Positions 16,644-26,446 are shown, counted from the first letter of the stretch. The stretch is 64,000 nt of DNA from Sphingomonas sp. PAMC 26621 (GCF_000251145.1 NZ_AIDW01000012.1:1-64000), one strand, 5' to 3'. The notes: generated from the letters alone by a model not told the origin. Made by a program: numbers and translations.

Positions 16644-19331
16644 ATGGCTTTCGAACAGAGGGTTATTTCTGCGGTGCATCGTGCGCGCGGCAATGCGCCG
16701 TTCCTTGCGCACTTGCTCGACCGGGAACCCCGACTCGCGGCGGCATTGGCCCAGGGGCAACTTCCGTCGCTGCGTGATCTCACGATCGATCTCGAGCCTC
16801 TCCCGACGGCGCAGCGGTTGCGCCTCATGAGACGCCGCCTCGCACTCCGGATCGCGATCGGCGATCTGGCCGGGGTCGAAGATCTGACCACCGTCACGCG
16901 GGCGCTTTCGGACTTTGCCGACTTCGCACTGCATACCGCGATCATCACCGCCATTGCCGAGCGGACGCCGGACGCGGCTCCGGTCGGCTTCGCGGCGATC
17001 GCGCTGGGCAAACAGGGAAGTCACGAGCTCAATTATTCGTCGGACATCGATCCGATCCTGATCTTCGACCCGCACACCCTGCCGTGCCGCAAGGGCGAGG
17101 CACCCGAAGCCGCTGCGGTACGGATCGCGCGGCGCGTCGTCGAACTGCTGCAGGCCCGCGACGGCGACGGGTATGTCCTCCGCGTCGATCTGCGGCTGCG
17201 TCCCTCTCCCGAAGTCACGCCGATCGCGCTGTCGGTCGATGCGGCGATTTCCTATTACGAATCGCTTGCGCTGCCGTGGGAGCGCGCAGCGTTCATCCGC
17301 GCCCGCGCGGCTGCGGGGGATCGTGCGCTGGGCGAGCGGTTTCTTGCCGCCGTGGCGCCGTTCGTATGGCGGCGCGCGCTCGATTTCGGCGCAATCGGTG
17401 AAATCCGCGGCATTTCCCGGCGCATTCGCGACCATTACGCGCAGGGGCAGGTGTTCGGCCCGGGGTTCGATCTCAAGCGCGGCCGTGGCGGCATCCGCGA
17501 GGTCGAGTTCTTCGCGCAGATCCACCAGTTGATCCACGGCGGACGCGACCCGGCGCTCCGCGTGCCTGCAACCCGGGATGCGCTTGCAGCGCTCGCGGCG
17601 GCGGGGTGGGTCGATTCGGACGAAGCCGAGCGATTGTCCGCTGCCTACACGCTGTTCCGCACGATCGAACACCGCGTGCAGATGATCGAGGATCGCCAGA
17701 CGCATCAATTGCCGAGCGGCGCATTGCTTGATGGCGTTGCCCGGCTGCACGGCGTGGCCGACGGGGATGCCTTGCTTGCGTTGCTGGCTCCGCCGGTTGC
17801 GACCACCGCGCGGACCTATGACGGGCTTGATCCCGACTCGGGGGATACGCTGTCGTTCGACCGCGAGACGCTGGCGGAGCAACTTGGCGCGGCGGGGTTC
17901 GGCGACCCGACCGTCGCCGTTCAACGGATCGAACAATGGCGCGGCGGAAGTTATCCGGCGCTGCGCAGCCCCGCCGCGCGCGCGGCGCTGGAGGCGGTGC
18001 TGCCGCCGTTGATCGCGGCGCTGGGGACCGCGCCCGATCCGCTTGGTGCGATCGTACGGCTCGACCGGATGCTGGCGCGGCTGACCAGCGCGGTCAATTT
18101 CTTCCGATTGCTCGAGGCGCGGCCGGCGCTGGCACGGTTGCTTGCGCTGATCCTCAGCCACGCGGTGACGCTGGCGGAAGATCTCGCGGGGCGGCCCGAG
18201 CTGTTAGACGGGCTGATCGACGCGAGCGCGCTCGATCCAGTCGGCGATGTCCCTGCGCTGATGCGCGAGATGGCGGGTGGCGAGGATTACCAGGCGCAGC
18301 TCGATCACGTTCGCCGCGTGGTCGGCGAGAAGCGTTTTGCGCTGGGGACGCAGATCGTCGCGGCGGTGGCGGATCCGCTCGACGTGTCGGCTGGCTATGC
18401 GCGGGTCGCCGAGGCGGCGATCGGCGTGCTGGCGGCGGCGACGATCGCCGAGTTCGCGGTCGCGCACGGTGTGGTCCCGGGGAGTGAGCTGGTGATCCTC
18501 GCGCTCGGGCGACTGGGCGGCGGCGCGTTGACGCATGCCTCGGACCTTGACCTCATCTATCTTTTTACCGGCGATTATCTGGCTGAATCCGACGGGCGCA
18601 AGCCGCTCGGCGCGGTGCTCTATTACAACCGGCTCGCGCAACGGGTGAGCGCGGCGCTGTCGGTCCCGACCGCGTCGGGGCCGCTGTACGAGATCGACAC
18701 GCGGCTGCGCCCGTCGGGGACGCAGGGGCCGCTGACCGTCTCGGTCGAGGGGTTCGCCAAATATCAGCGCGAGCAGGCGTGGACGTGGGAACATATGGCG
18801 CTGACCCGCGCCCGCCCGGTGTTCGGCGCCCCCGCGGCGCGCGCGGCAGTCGACGCGATCATTCGGGGGGTGTTGCGAGGGGATCGCCCGGAGCGCGACG
18901 TGCCGGCGGACGCGCGCGCGATGCGGGGCGAGATGGCGCGCCACAAGCCGCCGCTCGGGCCGCTCGATGCCAAGCTGTTGCCGGGTGGTCTGGTCGACCT
19001 GGAATTCGCGGTCCACATCGTCCAGCTCGGGAGCGGCGTCGGGCTCGACCCCAGTCTCAACCGCGCGATCGATGCGTTGATCGCGGCGAACCTCGCGCCG
19101 GCCGGGATGGCGGCGGCGTATCGCCTGCTCGGGCGGTTGCTGGTCACGCTCCGGCTCGTCGCGCCGACCGCCGAGCCGCCCGGGCCGGCAACACAGGCGC
19201 TGATCGCGGGGGCGTTGCACATGGCGGATTGGGGGGAGGTGGTTGCATCGCTCGAAACCACGCGGCAGGACGTGGCGGATTGGTTGGCGCAGGCAGAGGG
19301 GCTGGCGCAGGCGGAAGGGGACGGGGCATGA
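16644..19331 (+). CDS. glnE: Bifunctional glutamine synthetase adenylyltransferase/adenylyl-removing enzyme
   Basis: Controls glutamine synthetase by adding AMP to, or phosphorolytically removing it from, a tyrosine in response to PII and glutamine. It has 895 residues, slightly short of the enterobacterial form, as usual in alphaproteobacteria. Two nucleotidyltransferase domains are visible: the deadenylylase with ALGKQGSHELNYSSDID from residue 120, and the adenylyltransferase with ALGRLGGGALTHASDLDL from residue 620. Each is followed by a PII-uridylyltransferase-like helical domain. The ATG at 16644 is preferred over a TTG six codons upstream. The stop overlaps the bcp start (ATGA). Confidence 0.95.
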   Translation: MAFEQRVISAVHRARGNAPFLAHLLDREPRLAAALAQGQLPSLRDLTIDLEPLPTAQRLRLMRRRLALRIAIGDLAGVEDLTTVTRALSDFADFALHTAIITAIAERTPDAAPVGFAAIALGKQGSHELNYSSDIDPILIFDPHTLPCRKGEAPEAAAVRIARRVVELLQARDGDGYVLRVDLRLRPSPEVTPIALSVDAAISYYESLALPWERAAFIRARAAAGDRALGERFLAAVAPFVWRRALDFGAIGEIRGISRRIRDHYAQGQVFGPGFDLKRGRGGIREVEFFAQIHQLIHGGRDPALRVPATRDALAALAAAGWVDSDEAERLSAAYTLFRTIEHRVQMIEDRQTHQLPSGALLDGVARLHGVADGDALLALLAPPVATTARTYDGLDPDSGDTLSFDRETLAEQLGAAGFGDPTVAVQRIEQWRGGSYPALRSPAARAALEAVLPPLIAALGTAPDPLGAIVRLDRMLARLTSAVNFFRLLEARPALARLLALILSHAVTLAEDLAGRPELLDGLIDASALDPVGDVPALMREMAGGEDYQAQLDHVRRVVGEKRFALGTQIVAAVADPLDVSAGYARVAEAAIGVLAAATIAEFAVAHGVVPGSELVILALGRLGGGALTHASDLDLIYLFTGDYLAESDGRKPLGAVLYYNRLAQRVSAALSVPTASGPLYEIDTRLRPSGTQGPLTVSVEGFAKYQREQAWTWEHMALTRARPVFGAPAARAAVDAIIRGVLRGDRPERDVPADARAMRGEMARHKPPLGPLDAKLLPGGLVDLEFAVHIVQLGSGVGLDPSLNRAIDALIAANLAPAGMAAAYRLLGRLLVTLRLVAPTAEPPGPATQALIAGALHMADWGEVVASLETTRQDVADWLAQAEGLAQAEGDGA

Positions 19332-19795
19332 CGGCATTGGTGGAAGGCGCGAAACTCCCGAAGATCGATCTGACCGGGCCGGACGGCGAACGGATCGATC
19401 TGCAACGCTATCTCGGCAAGCCGTTCGTGCTGTACTTTTACCCCAAGGACGACACCTCGGGGTGCACCCGCGAGGCGCAGGGGTTCAGCGCGGCCTATCC
19501 CGAATTCGAGCGGCTTGGCGTAGCGGTACTTGGGGTATCGCGCGACACGCCCGAGAAACATCGCAAGTTCACCGCGAAATACGATCTTACCGTGCCGCTG
19601 GCGTCCGCCGACAGTGACGAAACCCTCGAAGCCGCGGGCGTGTGGATCGAGAAAAAGCTCTACGGAAAGGCCTATTTGGGGATCGACCGATCGACCTTCC
19701 TGTTCGATTCCGCGGGCGTGCTGGTGCGGGCGTGGCGCAAGGTCCGCGTGCCCGGCCATGTCGATCAGGTGCTTGAGGCCGCACGCGCGCTCTAG
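19328..19795 (+). CDS. bcp: Thiol peroxidase of the Bcp/PrxQ family
   Basis: Thioredoxin-dependent peroxiredoxin that reduces hydrogen and organic peroxides in the cytoplasm; 155 residues. The active-site segment YFYPKDDTSGCTREAQGF holds the peroxidatic Cys46. The Cys five residues later found in the E. coli form is replaced (Ala/Gln region), so it is probably a one-Cys or otherwise resolved type. Overlap with glnE (ATGA) implies co-translation. Confidence 0.94.
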   Translation: MTALVEGAKLPKIDLTGPDGERIDLQRYLGKPFVLYFYPKDDTSGCTREAQGFSAAYPEFERLGVAVLGVSRDTPEKHRKFTAKYDLTVPLASADSDETLEAAGVWIEKKLYGKAYLGIDRSTFLFDSAGVLVRAWRKVRVPGHVDQVLEAARAL

Positions 19796-20005
19796 AGCCG
19801 ATTCGCGTGGTTAACGCGCCCCTCGGCACCCAATTCAACGACTCGCCGTAGCGACGGTCCGGTTCGACGCGGCCGGGGCGTACGTGACTTGCCGTACGAC
19901 GAAAAGTTCCCTCAAAACAGCATCGGCCAGTTTCGGGGGCTGAGACTGGTCGAATACAAGCGCGCGTCGGGTTGTCCGACAACCGCATATGGTCGTCGGG
20001 GTCCA

Positions 20006-21217
20006 ATGAAAACGAACGTATTTTCGATTGCGTCTGCCGCGCGGTTCGCAACCCGCGTCGGGACCTATTTCAAGACCCGCGACTTCATCCTGCACGATGG
20101 CCGCAACCTCAAGCGGTTCCGGATCGGCGCAAAGGCGCAGGCGGTTGCCGCCTCTGTCGCCGGCGTCACGATGTGCTTCTCGGCGTATGGCGTCGCGCAG
20201 GCTGCCGTCGGCGCCGCGACGATGACCGGGATCGTCGCCGCCCCGCAGTCCCCCGAAATCAAGGTCGCGCAGATGCGGCTCAGCGTCGCCCGGCTTCAGC
20301 GCGATATCGCGACGATCCGTGCTGCCGCCGAAGCGCATGCGGTCCGCGTCGATCAGCGTCAGGCGCTTCTGGTCGCTGCGGTCGGCGGCAAGGCCGACGT
20401 CGCGCTGCTGTCGCAGCCGACCCCGATCGTCGACGCAAAAGCCGACGCGGTCGCTGCCGATGTCGTAGCGCCGCTCAAGAAGATCGAAGCGCAGCAGCTT
20501 GCCGCCGCAAGTGACGTGCGCCGCCTCGTCGACCGTCGTCTCGACCGTACCGTCGCGCATGTCCGCAGCCTCGGCCTTTCGCCCGAGCGGCTGGTCAAGC
20601 GCCAGCGCGTTGCAATGGGCGGTCCGTTCGAAGCCGCGAGCAGCTCAGCGGCAGAAGCCGACCTGCGCGCCGACACGCAATTCCGGTCGTTGTTCATGAC
20701 GTGGAAAAAGCTCGATACGCTCCAGCAGGGCGTGATCGCGATTCCCTCGGCGCAGCCGGTCGAGCATCTTGCCTACACCAGCAACTACGGGATCCGCTCC
20801 GACCCGTTCCGCGGGACCGCCGCGATGCATGCCGGGGTCGACATTCCCGGTCCGATGGGCACCCCCGTCTACGCCACCGCCGACGGCGTCGTCGATCGTG
20901 CCGAGTGCGCGGGCGGTTACGGCAATCTGGTCGAGCTCGATCATGGCAAGGGCATCCAGACGCGCTACGGGCATCTGTCGAAGATTCTCGTAGAGGCGGG
21001 CACTCACGTTCATCGTGGTCAGCTGATCGCCTTGCTCGGGTCGACCGGGCGTTCGACCGGGCCACATCTCCATTATGAAGTCCGGATCGACGGCCATGCG
21101 GTGAACCCGGTGCCGTTCCTCCAGACTGCCGATTATCTCGTTGCCGCGCAGGACAAGTCGATCCATGCGATCCCGGTCTCGGTTGGTGGCCCGGCCGCAG
21201 CCGACGCGGCAGACTGA
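20006..21217 (+). CDS. M23 family metallopeptidase
   Basis: A 403-residue envelope protein with an N-terminal membrane anchor or uncleaved signal (about residues 45-70) and a long, Ala-rich, probably coiled-coil middle region. The C-terminal LytM/M23 domain has the zinc ligands HAGVD (His275, Asp279) and HLHYE (His354/356), plus GYGNLVELDHGKG and the RYGHLS block. All catalytic residues are present, so it is probably an active peptidoglycan endopeptidase. The ATG at 20006 is preceded by GGGG; the open frame extends 39 codons upstream without similarity. Confidence 0.9.
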   Translation: MKTNVFSIASAARFATRVGTYFKTRDFILHDGRNLKRFRIGAKAQAVAASVAGVTMCFSAYGVAQAAVGAATMTGIVAAPQSPEIKVAQMRLSVARLQRDIATIRAAAEAHAVRVDQRQALLVAAVGGKADVALLSQPTPIVDAKADAVAADVVAPLKKIEAQQLAAASDVRRLVDRRLDRTVAHVRSLGLSPERLVKRQRVAMGGPFEAASSSAAEADLRADTQFRSLFMTWKKLDTLQQGVIAIPSAQPVEHLAYTSNYGIRSDPFRGTAAMHAGVDIPGPMGTPVYATADGVVDRAECAGGYGNLVELDHGKGIQTRYGHLSKILVEAGTHVHRGQLIALLGSTGRSTGPHLHYEVRIDGHAVNPVPFLQTADYLVAAQDKSIHAIPVSVGGPAAADAAD

Positions 21218-21264
21218 GTCGAGCCGCGGTTGCCGATGCGACCGCGAAGGCTTATCTTCTGCGA

Positions 21265-21606
21265 ATGGCCACAGTACTCGCACCCGAAATCGCGCTGACT
21301 CCCTCGGCAGCCGCCCGCGTCGCCACGATCGCGGCGAAACAGGGCAAGCCCGCCATCCTGCGGCTTGCGGTCGATGGGGGCGGGTGTTCGGGGTTCCAGT
21401 ATCGGTTTGGCTTTGCCGATGCGATCGAATCCGACGACACCGTCGCGGAACTGGACGGCGTCATGCTGGTGGTCGATTCGGTCAGCCTCGATCTCGTCCG
21501 CGGCGCGGCGGTGGATTATGTCGAGGAACTCGGCGGCGCGGCGTTCCGCGTGACCAACCCCAATGCCGCTTCGGGTTGCGGTTGCGGTTCCAGCTTCTCG
21601 GTGTAA
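21265..21606 (+). CDS. erpA: Iron-sulfur cluster insertion protein (ErpA/IscA type)
   Basis: A-type carrier that delivers Fe-S clusters to apo-proteins; 113 residues. The three ligand cysteines are Cys41 (DGGGCSGFQY) and Cys105/Cys107 (ASGCGCGSSF) near the C-terminus. The start LTPSAAARV is typical. Possible recipients in this window include IspH, HpnH and HpnJ, all Fe-S proteins. xth follows 30 bases downstream. Confidence 0.92.
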   Translation: MATVLAPEIALTPSAAARVATIAAKQGKPAILRLAVDGGGCSGFQYRFGFADAIESDDTVAELDGVMLVVDSVSLDLVRGAAVDYVEELGGAAFRVTNPNAASGCGCGSSFSV

Positions 21607-21636
21607 CGTCCGCCCCGACCAACAGGGGCTGCGTGC

Positions 21637-22407
21637 GTGAAGATCGTCACTTACAATATCAACGGCATCAAGGCGCGGCTTCCGCGCTTGCTGGAATATC
21701 TCGCCGAGCAACGACCCGATGTGGTGTGCCTGCAGGAACTCAAGACCAGCGACGAGACCTTTCCCGAGGCGGATATCCGCGCAGCGGGCTATGGCGTCGT
21801 GTGGCATGGTCAGAAAAGCTGGAACGGTGTCGCGGTCCTCGCGCGCGATGCCGAGCCGGTCGAGCGCCAGCGCGGCCTCGACGGGGAACCCGAGGACGAG
21901 CACAGCCGCTATCTCGAGGTCGAGATCGGCGACCTGATCGTCGCATCGATCTATCTTCCCAACGGCAACCCGCGCCCCGGGCCCAAGTTCGACTACAAGT
22001 TGCGTTGGATCGACCGCCTCGCGGCGCGCGCGCGCACGCTGCTGTCGGAGGAGCGCGCGGTCGTGCTGGCGGGCGACTACAACGTAATTCTCAATGACGA
22101 CGACACCTATTCGGTCCGTGCGATGCAGGAGGATGCACTGATGCAGCCCGAGAGCCGTGGCGGGCTTCGCGCGTTGATCGCGCAAGGGTGGACCGACGCG
22201 CTGCGGACGCGGCACCCCGGGGGCGGGGTGTGGACGTTCTGGGACTATCAGGCGGGCGCGTGGCAGCGCGACGCCGGTTTCCGGATCGATCACCTCCTGC
22301 TGAGTCCGATCGCCGCTGACCGGCTGATCGATGCGGGCGTCGACAAGGCCTATCGCGCTCGCGAAAAGGCGAGCGACCATGCGCCGACCTGGGTGTCGCT
22401 CCGGTAG
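21637..22407 (+). CDS. xth: Exodeoxyribonuclease III (AP endonuclease)
   Basis: Mg-dependent endonuclease/exonuclease/phosphatase-fold enzyme of base excision repair that cuts at abasic sites; 256 residues. Motifs in order: MKIVTYNINGIKARL, CLQELKTSDE with the metal-binding Glu, IYLPNGNPR, LAGDYNVI, FRIDHLLLS, and the terminal catalytic SDHAP. The start codon is GTG at 21637. Confidence 0.95.
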   Translation: MKIVTYNINGIKARLPRLLEYLAEQRPDVVCLQELKTSDETFPEADIRAAGYGVVWHGQKSWNGVAVLARDAEPVERQRGLDGEPEDEHSRYLEVEIGDLIVASIYLPNGNPRPGPKFDYKLRWIDRLAARARTLLSEERAVVLAGDYNVILNDDDTYSVRAMQEDALMQPESRGGLRALIAQGWTDALRTRHPGGGVWTFWDYQAGAWQRDAGFRIDHLLLSPIAADRLIDAGVDKAYRAREKASDHAPTWVSLR

Positions 22408-22687
22408 GCGGAGGCGGACGGCGGTGGCCCCCGGACGATCGACGGTGGTGCGGCCTCCGTTACCTCGCCCAATCCCAAGCGGTTTGTCCCTTGATGTGAC
22501 CTGTTGCGACAGTTTTGACGCGATACCGAGATACGGTAACAAGCGCCGACATTTGGGATAACACGCCAGGTGATTTTAGAGAATATGCAGCTAAGTAACT
22601 GAAACTACGTCCTCCGACTGTATGGCATGTATAATGCACTGCTACACATATCGTCGCTGCTCCCAGCGTCGAAATGCGGAGGAACCC

Positions 22688-22939
22688 ATGTTTAAGCTCG
22701 CTTTCACGCTCGCCACTGTCGCCCTGGTTGGCACATCCCCGGCGGTTGCCCGGGATCGCCTCAAGGCGCCGGCCCTGTCGACCGCCGTTGCGGCGTCCGG
22801 GGTCGATCTGGCGTCCGTATCCGATCGTCAGCGCTATTGCGTCATCGATACACCGACCGGCTCCCACATCCGCAACAAGGTCTGCAAGACCCGGCCCGAA
22901 TGGCTCGACGAAGGCTTCGATCCGATCGCCAAGAAATGA
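22688..22939 (+). CDS. Small secreted hypothetical protein
   Basis: An 83-residue protein with a clear signal peptide (MFKLAFTLATVALVGTSPAVA, cleavage after AVA). The mature part holds two cysteines (RYCVIDTPTGSHIRNKVCKTR) that could form a disulfide in the periplasm. The ATG has GGAGGA five bases upstream. The phrase G(S/T)xIxxKVCxT is seen in small periplasmic proteins of sphingomonads, whose function I do not know. The upstream 280 bases hold no other gene. Confidence 0.8.
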   Translation: MFKLAFTLATVALVGTSPAVARDRLKAPALSTAVAASGVDLASVSDRQRYCVIDTPTGSHIRNKVCKTRPEWLDEGFDPIAKK

Positions 22940-22987
22940 TCCGCCAAGGGCTTGCGGCGACCCGGCCGCAAGCCCGCTGCCGGGCGG

Positions 22988-24145
22988 CTAGAGCGTCTTC
23001 TCGTAGATCCAGTAGCGCTTGTTGACGTCGCATCCGATCGCGTCCGCGATCGAGCGCATTCCCTGATTGTCCTCGAGGATCCAGCCGATCTCGCCACGGG
23101 TCGCGCCATAATTGGCGACCGACGCGCGCTTGATGTACTCGATCATCATGAAGGCAAGCTGGCTTGCCATCCGCGACGATTGCAGTTCCTTGAGCACGCC
23201 CATCAGGGGCACCCGCATCGTCTTGACCTTGGGCTTGCGGAGCCACAGCAGCAGCTTGGCCCAGCCGAACGGGAGCAGGTTGCCCTTGAGCGGCGCGATC
23301 GCCTCGTTGAGGTCGGGTAGCGTGATCATGAATGCGACCGGACGCCCGTCGACTTCGGCGATGCGGATCAGGTCGTTGAACACGATCGGCTTGAGCTTGA
23401 CCCCGACGTCCTTGATTTCGGGCGGGGTGAGCGGGACGAACCCCCAATTGTCCGACCATGCATCGTTGAGGATCGCGAGGATGATCGCGGCTTCCTCGTC
23501 GAACCTGGTCTTGTCCACCTCGCGGATGCGGATCCGCGGGTTATTCTCGCCAGACGCGATGATCCGCTGGAGCAGGGGCGGGAAGGGCAAAGTGATGTCG
23601 AGCTCGTAGGTGAGCAACTCCTTGACGCGCTTGTACCCGGCATTCTCGATCCAGTCGCGATATTCGGGTTTGGCGTGGCCCATCATGATCGTCGGGGGAT
23701 GGTCATAGCCGTCGACCAGCAATCCGGGTTCTTCCCACACCGACATGCTGATCGGCCCGAGCACGCGAGTCATCCCCTTGTGCCGGAGCCAGCCCTCGGC
23801 AGCCTCGATTAACGCGCGCGCGACGATCCCGTCTTCCGAATCGAGCAGTCCGAACTGGCCGCAGCCGGGGCCGAAGCCCTGCGCAGGACTCATCGTCAAC
23901 GCGAGCGTGTCGATATGCGCGGAAATCCGCCCGACGACTTTTCCGTCGCGTTCGGCGAGGAACAACTGCGCCTCCGCATGGCTGAACCAGCCATTCTTCG
24001 CGGGCGTGATCAACCCGAGCGCCTCGCCTTTCAGCGGTGGGATCCAGTTCGGATCACCCTTGTACAGGCGGAAGGGGAGGTCGACAAATCGCTTCCGGTC
24101 GGCCTTGGAGATGATCGGACGGATGACGAGCGCGCTGTTGGCCAC
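22988..24145 (-). CDS. GNAT-like N-acyltransferase (candidate bacterial ceramide synthase)
   Basis: A 385-residue soluble protein starting MANSALVIRPIISKADRKRF, then LPFRLYKGDPNWIPPL, with EAQLFLAERDGKVVGRI as a GNAT-type acetyl/acyl-CoA binding fold and a second half containing VDGRPVAFMITLPDLNEA. Database names for this family vary (N-acetyltransferase, sometimes dATP pyrophosphohydrolase). In Caulobacter a GNAT-type N-acyltransferase near spt makes ceramide from 3-ketosphinganine. The presence of spt, acp and an epimerase 6-8 kb away makes this protein a candidate for that step here. This is inference from fold and neighbourhood only. Confidence 0.72.
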   Translation of the reverse strand: MANSALVIRPIISKADRKRFVDLPFRLYKGDPNWIPPLKGEALGLITPAKNGWFSHAEAQLFLAERDGKVVGRISAHIDTLALTMSPAQGFGPGCGQFGLLDSEDGIVARALIEAAEGWLRHKGMTRVLGPISMSVWEEPGLLVDGYDHPPTIMMGHAKPEYRDWIENAGYKRVKELLTYELDITLPFPPLLQRIIASGENNPRIRIREVDKTRFDEEAAIILAILNDAWSDNWGFVPLTPPEIKDVGVKLKPIVFNDLIRIAEVDGRPVAFMITLPDLNEAIAPLKGNLLPFGWAKLLLWLRKPKVKTMRVPLMGVLKELQSSRMASQLAFMMIEYIKRASVANYGATRGEIGWILEDNQGMRSIADAIGCDVNKRYWIYEKTL

Positions 24146-24267
24146 TGGGAGATCACCTTATAGAATGAGGCAGCCCTCCCGTGCGCTGCCCGCCAAGTCA
24201 AGTCGTTGCGCATGCGATGCCAGGTTGCCCCCTGTTTTTGCCCAGTTCTAGCCACTATCTTGGGTCA

Positions 24268-25380
24268 ATGCCTACGCCCATGACGACGTCGCTGACCTTT
24301 GACCGCCGCGCCGATGCGCGCCCGACTCCGCCCGTTCGCGTGCCTTTGTCCGCGATCACGGACGACAAGGCGATGCTGCGCGCGGTGGTCGAGCTTACGC
24401 GCGACCTCAATACGCCCAATCCCATGATCTACTGGACCGATCTGCTGCTGTCGGCGACGACGGGGTATGCCGGGCTCGCGGTTGCGATGACGGTCGGGTC
24501 GGTGGGCTGGGCGCTGGTCGCGGCGGTCGTCGCGATCCTCGGCCTCTATCGCGCGGGCATGTTCATTCACGAAGTGTCGCACATGAAGCACAGCGCGCTT
24601 CCGGGGTTCCGGACCGGGTTCAATCTCGTCGTTGGTATCCCTTTGCTCGTGCCGTCCTTCATGTACGAAGGTGTCCATAACCTCCACCATGCCAAGACCC
24701 GCTACGGCACGTCGGAAGATCCGGAATATCTGCCGCTCGCGCACATGAAGCCGTGGACGCTGCCGCTGTTCCTCCTCTCCTCGATCCTGGCGCCAGTCGC
24801 GCTTCTGTTCCGCTATGCGGTGCTGACTCCGCTGTCGCTTGTGATCCCGGGCATGCATGCGAAGCTGGTTGCGCGCTATTCGTCGCTGTCGATCAATCCG
24901 CAGTTCCGCCGCCGGATGCCCGATGGCGACGTCGCGGCGCAGTGGCGCTGGCTCGAGGGCGCCTGCAGCCTGTGGTCGATCACGCTGATCGCGCTCGTCG
25001 CCACGGGGGTGTTCCCGGTTCACATGTTCGCGATCGCGCTTGGCGTTGCCTCGGGGGTCTATGTGCTCAACCAGGTCCGTACGCTGGTGGCGCATCTCTG
25101 GGACAATGACGGCGAGACGATGAGCGTCACGGCGCAATATCTCGATACGGTCAACGTTCCGCCGCCCGCGCTGTTGCCGGTGCTGTGGGCGCCGGTGGGG
25201 CTGCGCTATCATGCGCTGCATCACCTGCTGCCGAGTGTGCCATATCACGCGCTCAACGAGGCGCATCGCCGGCTGGTGACGACGCTGGCGCCGGATTCGC
25301 CGTATCACAAGTCGAATTACGCGGGGCTGCCGGGGCTGGTGGCGCGGCTGGTGCGCAGTACGATGGGGCGGCGGAGCTAG
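24268..25380 (+). CDS. Membrane fatty acid desaturase-family protein
   Basis: A 370-residue polytopic protein of the fatty-acid desaturase/hydroxylase superfamily. The diiron histidine boxes are HEVSH (101-105), HNLHHAK (137-143) and HALHH (315-319), with four or more hydrophobic stretches between them. It could desaturate or hydroxylate an acyl chain; the exact substrate cannot be read. Two ATGs (24268, 24280) are possible starts. It is divergent from the GNAT-like acyltransferase, so a link to lipid A-like or sphingolipid acyl chains is possible but not shown. Confidence 0.88.
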   Translation: MPTPMTTSLTFDRRADARPTPPVRVPLSAITDDKAMLRAVVELTRDLNTPNPMIYWTDLLLSATTGYAGLAVAMTVGSVGWALVAAVVAILGLYRAGMFIHEVSHMKHSALPGFRTGFNLVVGIPLLVPSFMYEGVHNLHHAKTRYGTSEDPEYLPLAHMKPWTLPLFLLSSILAPVALLFRYAVLTPLSLVIPGMHAKLVARYSSLSINPQFRRRMPDGDVAAQWRWLEGACSLWSITLIALVATGVFPVHMFAIALGVASGVYVLNQVRTLVAHLWDNDGETMSVTAQYLDTVNVPPPALLPVLWAPVGLRYHALHHLLPSVPYHALNEAHRRLVTTLAPDSPYHKSNYAGLPGLVARLVRSTMGRRS

Positions 25381-25410
25381 ACCCGGCCGAACACTTTGGA
25401 TTCTCCCAAC

Positions 25411-25478
25411 CGTTCGTTTCGAGCGTAGTCGAGAAACCCGGTACAACGCAGGCTTCTCGACTTCGCTCGAAGCGAACG
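25411..25478. repeat. Palindromic repeat, family C (single copy in window)
   Basis: A 68-bp imperfect inverted repeat: CGTTCGTTTCGAGCGTAGTC at the left pairs with the reverse complement of CTTCGCTCGAAGCGAACG at the right, with GTCGAGAAA/TTCTCGAC closing the stem. It sits between convergent genes. It resembles the dispersed palindromes common in sphingomonad genomes (general knowledge). Confidence 0.7.
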
Positions 25479-25530
25479 TGGTGATTAATGCCCTTGAACG
25501 GGAAGCGCTGAAGGACGCTCCCTTGTTTCC

Positions 25531-26394
25531 TCAGGCCGCTGCCACTGTGGCGCGCGGTAGAACCGCATCGGCATAGTCGCTCTCCGCCAGCGCGATCAGC
25601 GCGCGGTCGTCGTGCTTCCACGGGTGGAAGCCGGGCAGGAAGAACGCCAGCCAGGCGCCCAGGATCTTGCGCGCCATCCCCGGGCGACCGAGCGCGTACC
25701 ACAGGATGCCGCGATGCGCGCGAAAGCCGGTGATGCCGTCTTGGCGCAACAGTTCGAGCATGCCCTTATACCGCCCGACGAAGAACTTCTGCGTCGTCGC
25801 GAGCATGACGATCGCCTTGACGATCCAGCGCCGCCGGCGCGGCCAGTCGCGGGTCGCGTGAAGCCACGTGTCGTAGGCGACACCCTTGTGCTCGATTTCT
25901 TCGGCGGCATGCCAGCGCCACAGCGCGGCGGCCTGCTCGTCCCCGCCCGCTAAATGGCGCGGGTTCGCGATCAGTTCGTGCGCGAGCATCGCGGTGAAAT
26001 GCTCCAGCGCCATCGTCGCGGCGAGCGCGCCGATCGGCGGCTTGCCCTTGGTGAGCGCAAGCGCCTGGTCGATATGCTGTTCGAGCAAGCGGGTGTCATA
26101 ACCCTGGTCGGTGACATGGCGGTTGAACGCGACATGCTCGCGGGTGTGGATCACTTCCTGCTTGATGAACGCCTGGATCTCGCCGCGCAGCCGGGGCGGC
26201 GTGCCCTCGCGAAAATTGCGGACGCTATCGACGAAAAAGCCTTCGCCCTTGGGGAAGGTGACCGACAGCGCGTTATAAAAAGCGGTCGCGAACGGATCGT
26301 TGTTGAGCCACCAGCGGCGCATCGTCGTTCCCCGGCCAAAGCGCAGGTCGCGCGGCGTGATCGTCAGGTCGGCGGGAGTGGTTGCTTTCGCCAC
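25531..26394 (-). CDS. Metal-dependent hydrolase (PF10118-type)
   Basis: A 287-residue protein with the family's diiron/metal-binding pattern: KQEVIHTREHVAFN, LEHFTAMLAHEL and WHAAEEIEHKGVAYD. PF10118 proteins are predicted metal-dependent hydrolases with a ferritin-like helical core; the reaction is unknown. The GTG at 26394 is chosen because GGAGG lies five bases upstream; an ATG at 26439 is in frame but has no ribosome site. The gene is divergent from a TetR regulator with a palindrome in between, so it is probably the regulated gene. Confidence 0.85.
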   Translation of the reverse strand: MAKATTPADLTITPRDLRFGRGTTMRRWWLNNDPFATAFYNALSVTFPKGEGFFVDSVRNFREGTPPRLRGEIQAFIKQEVIHTREHVAFNRHVTDQGYDTRLLEQHIDQALALTKGKPPIGALAATMALEHFTAMLAHELIANPRHLAGGDEQAAALWRWHAAEEIEHKGVAYDTWLHATRDWPRRRRWIVKAIVMLATTQKFFVGRYKGMLELLRQDGITGFRAHRGILWYALGRPGMARKILGAWLAFFLPGFHPWKHDDRALIALAESDYADAVLPRATVAAA

Positions 26395-26446
26395 GAAATC
26401 CTCCAAGTGTTGGTGGACTGCAGCGCTCCGTAGCGGCATGCACTGC

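Noticed and set aside
16602..18161. 519-codon frame antisense to glnE
   Set aside because: Shadow composition; glnE is unambiguous on the other strand.
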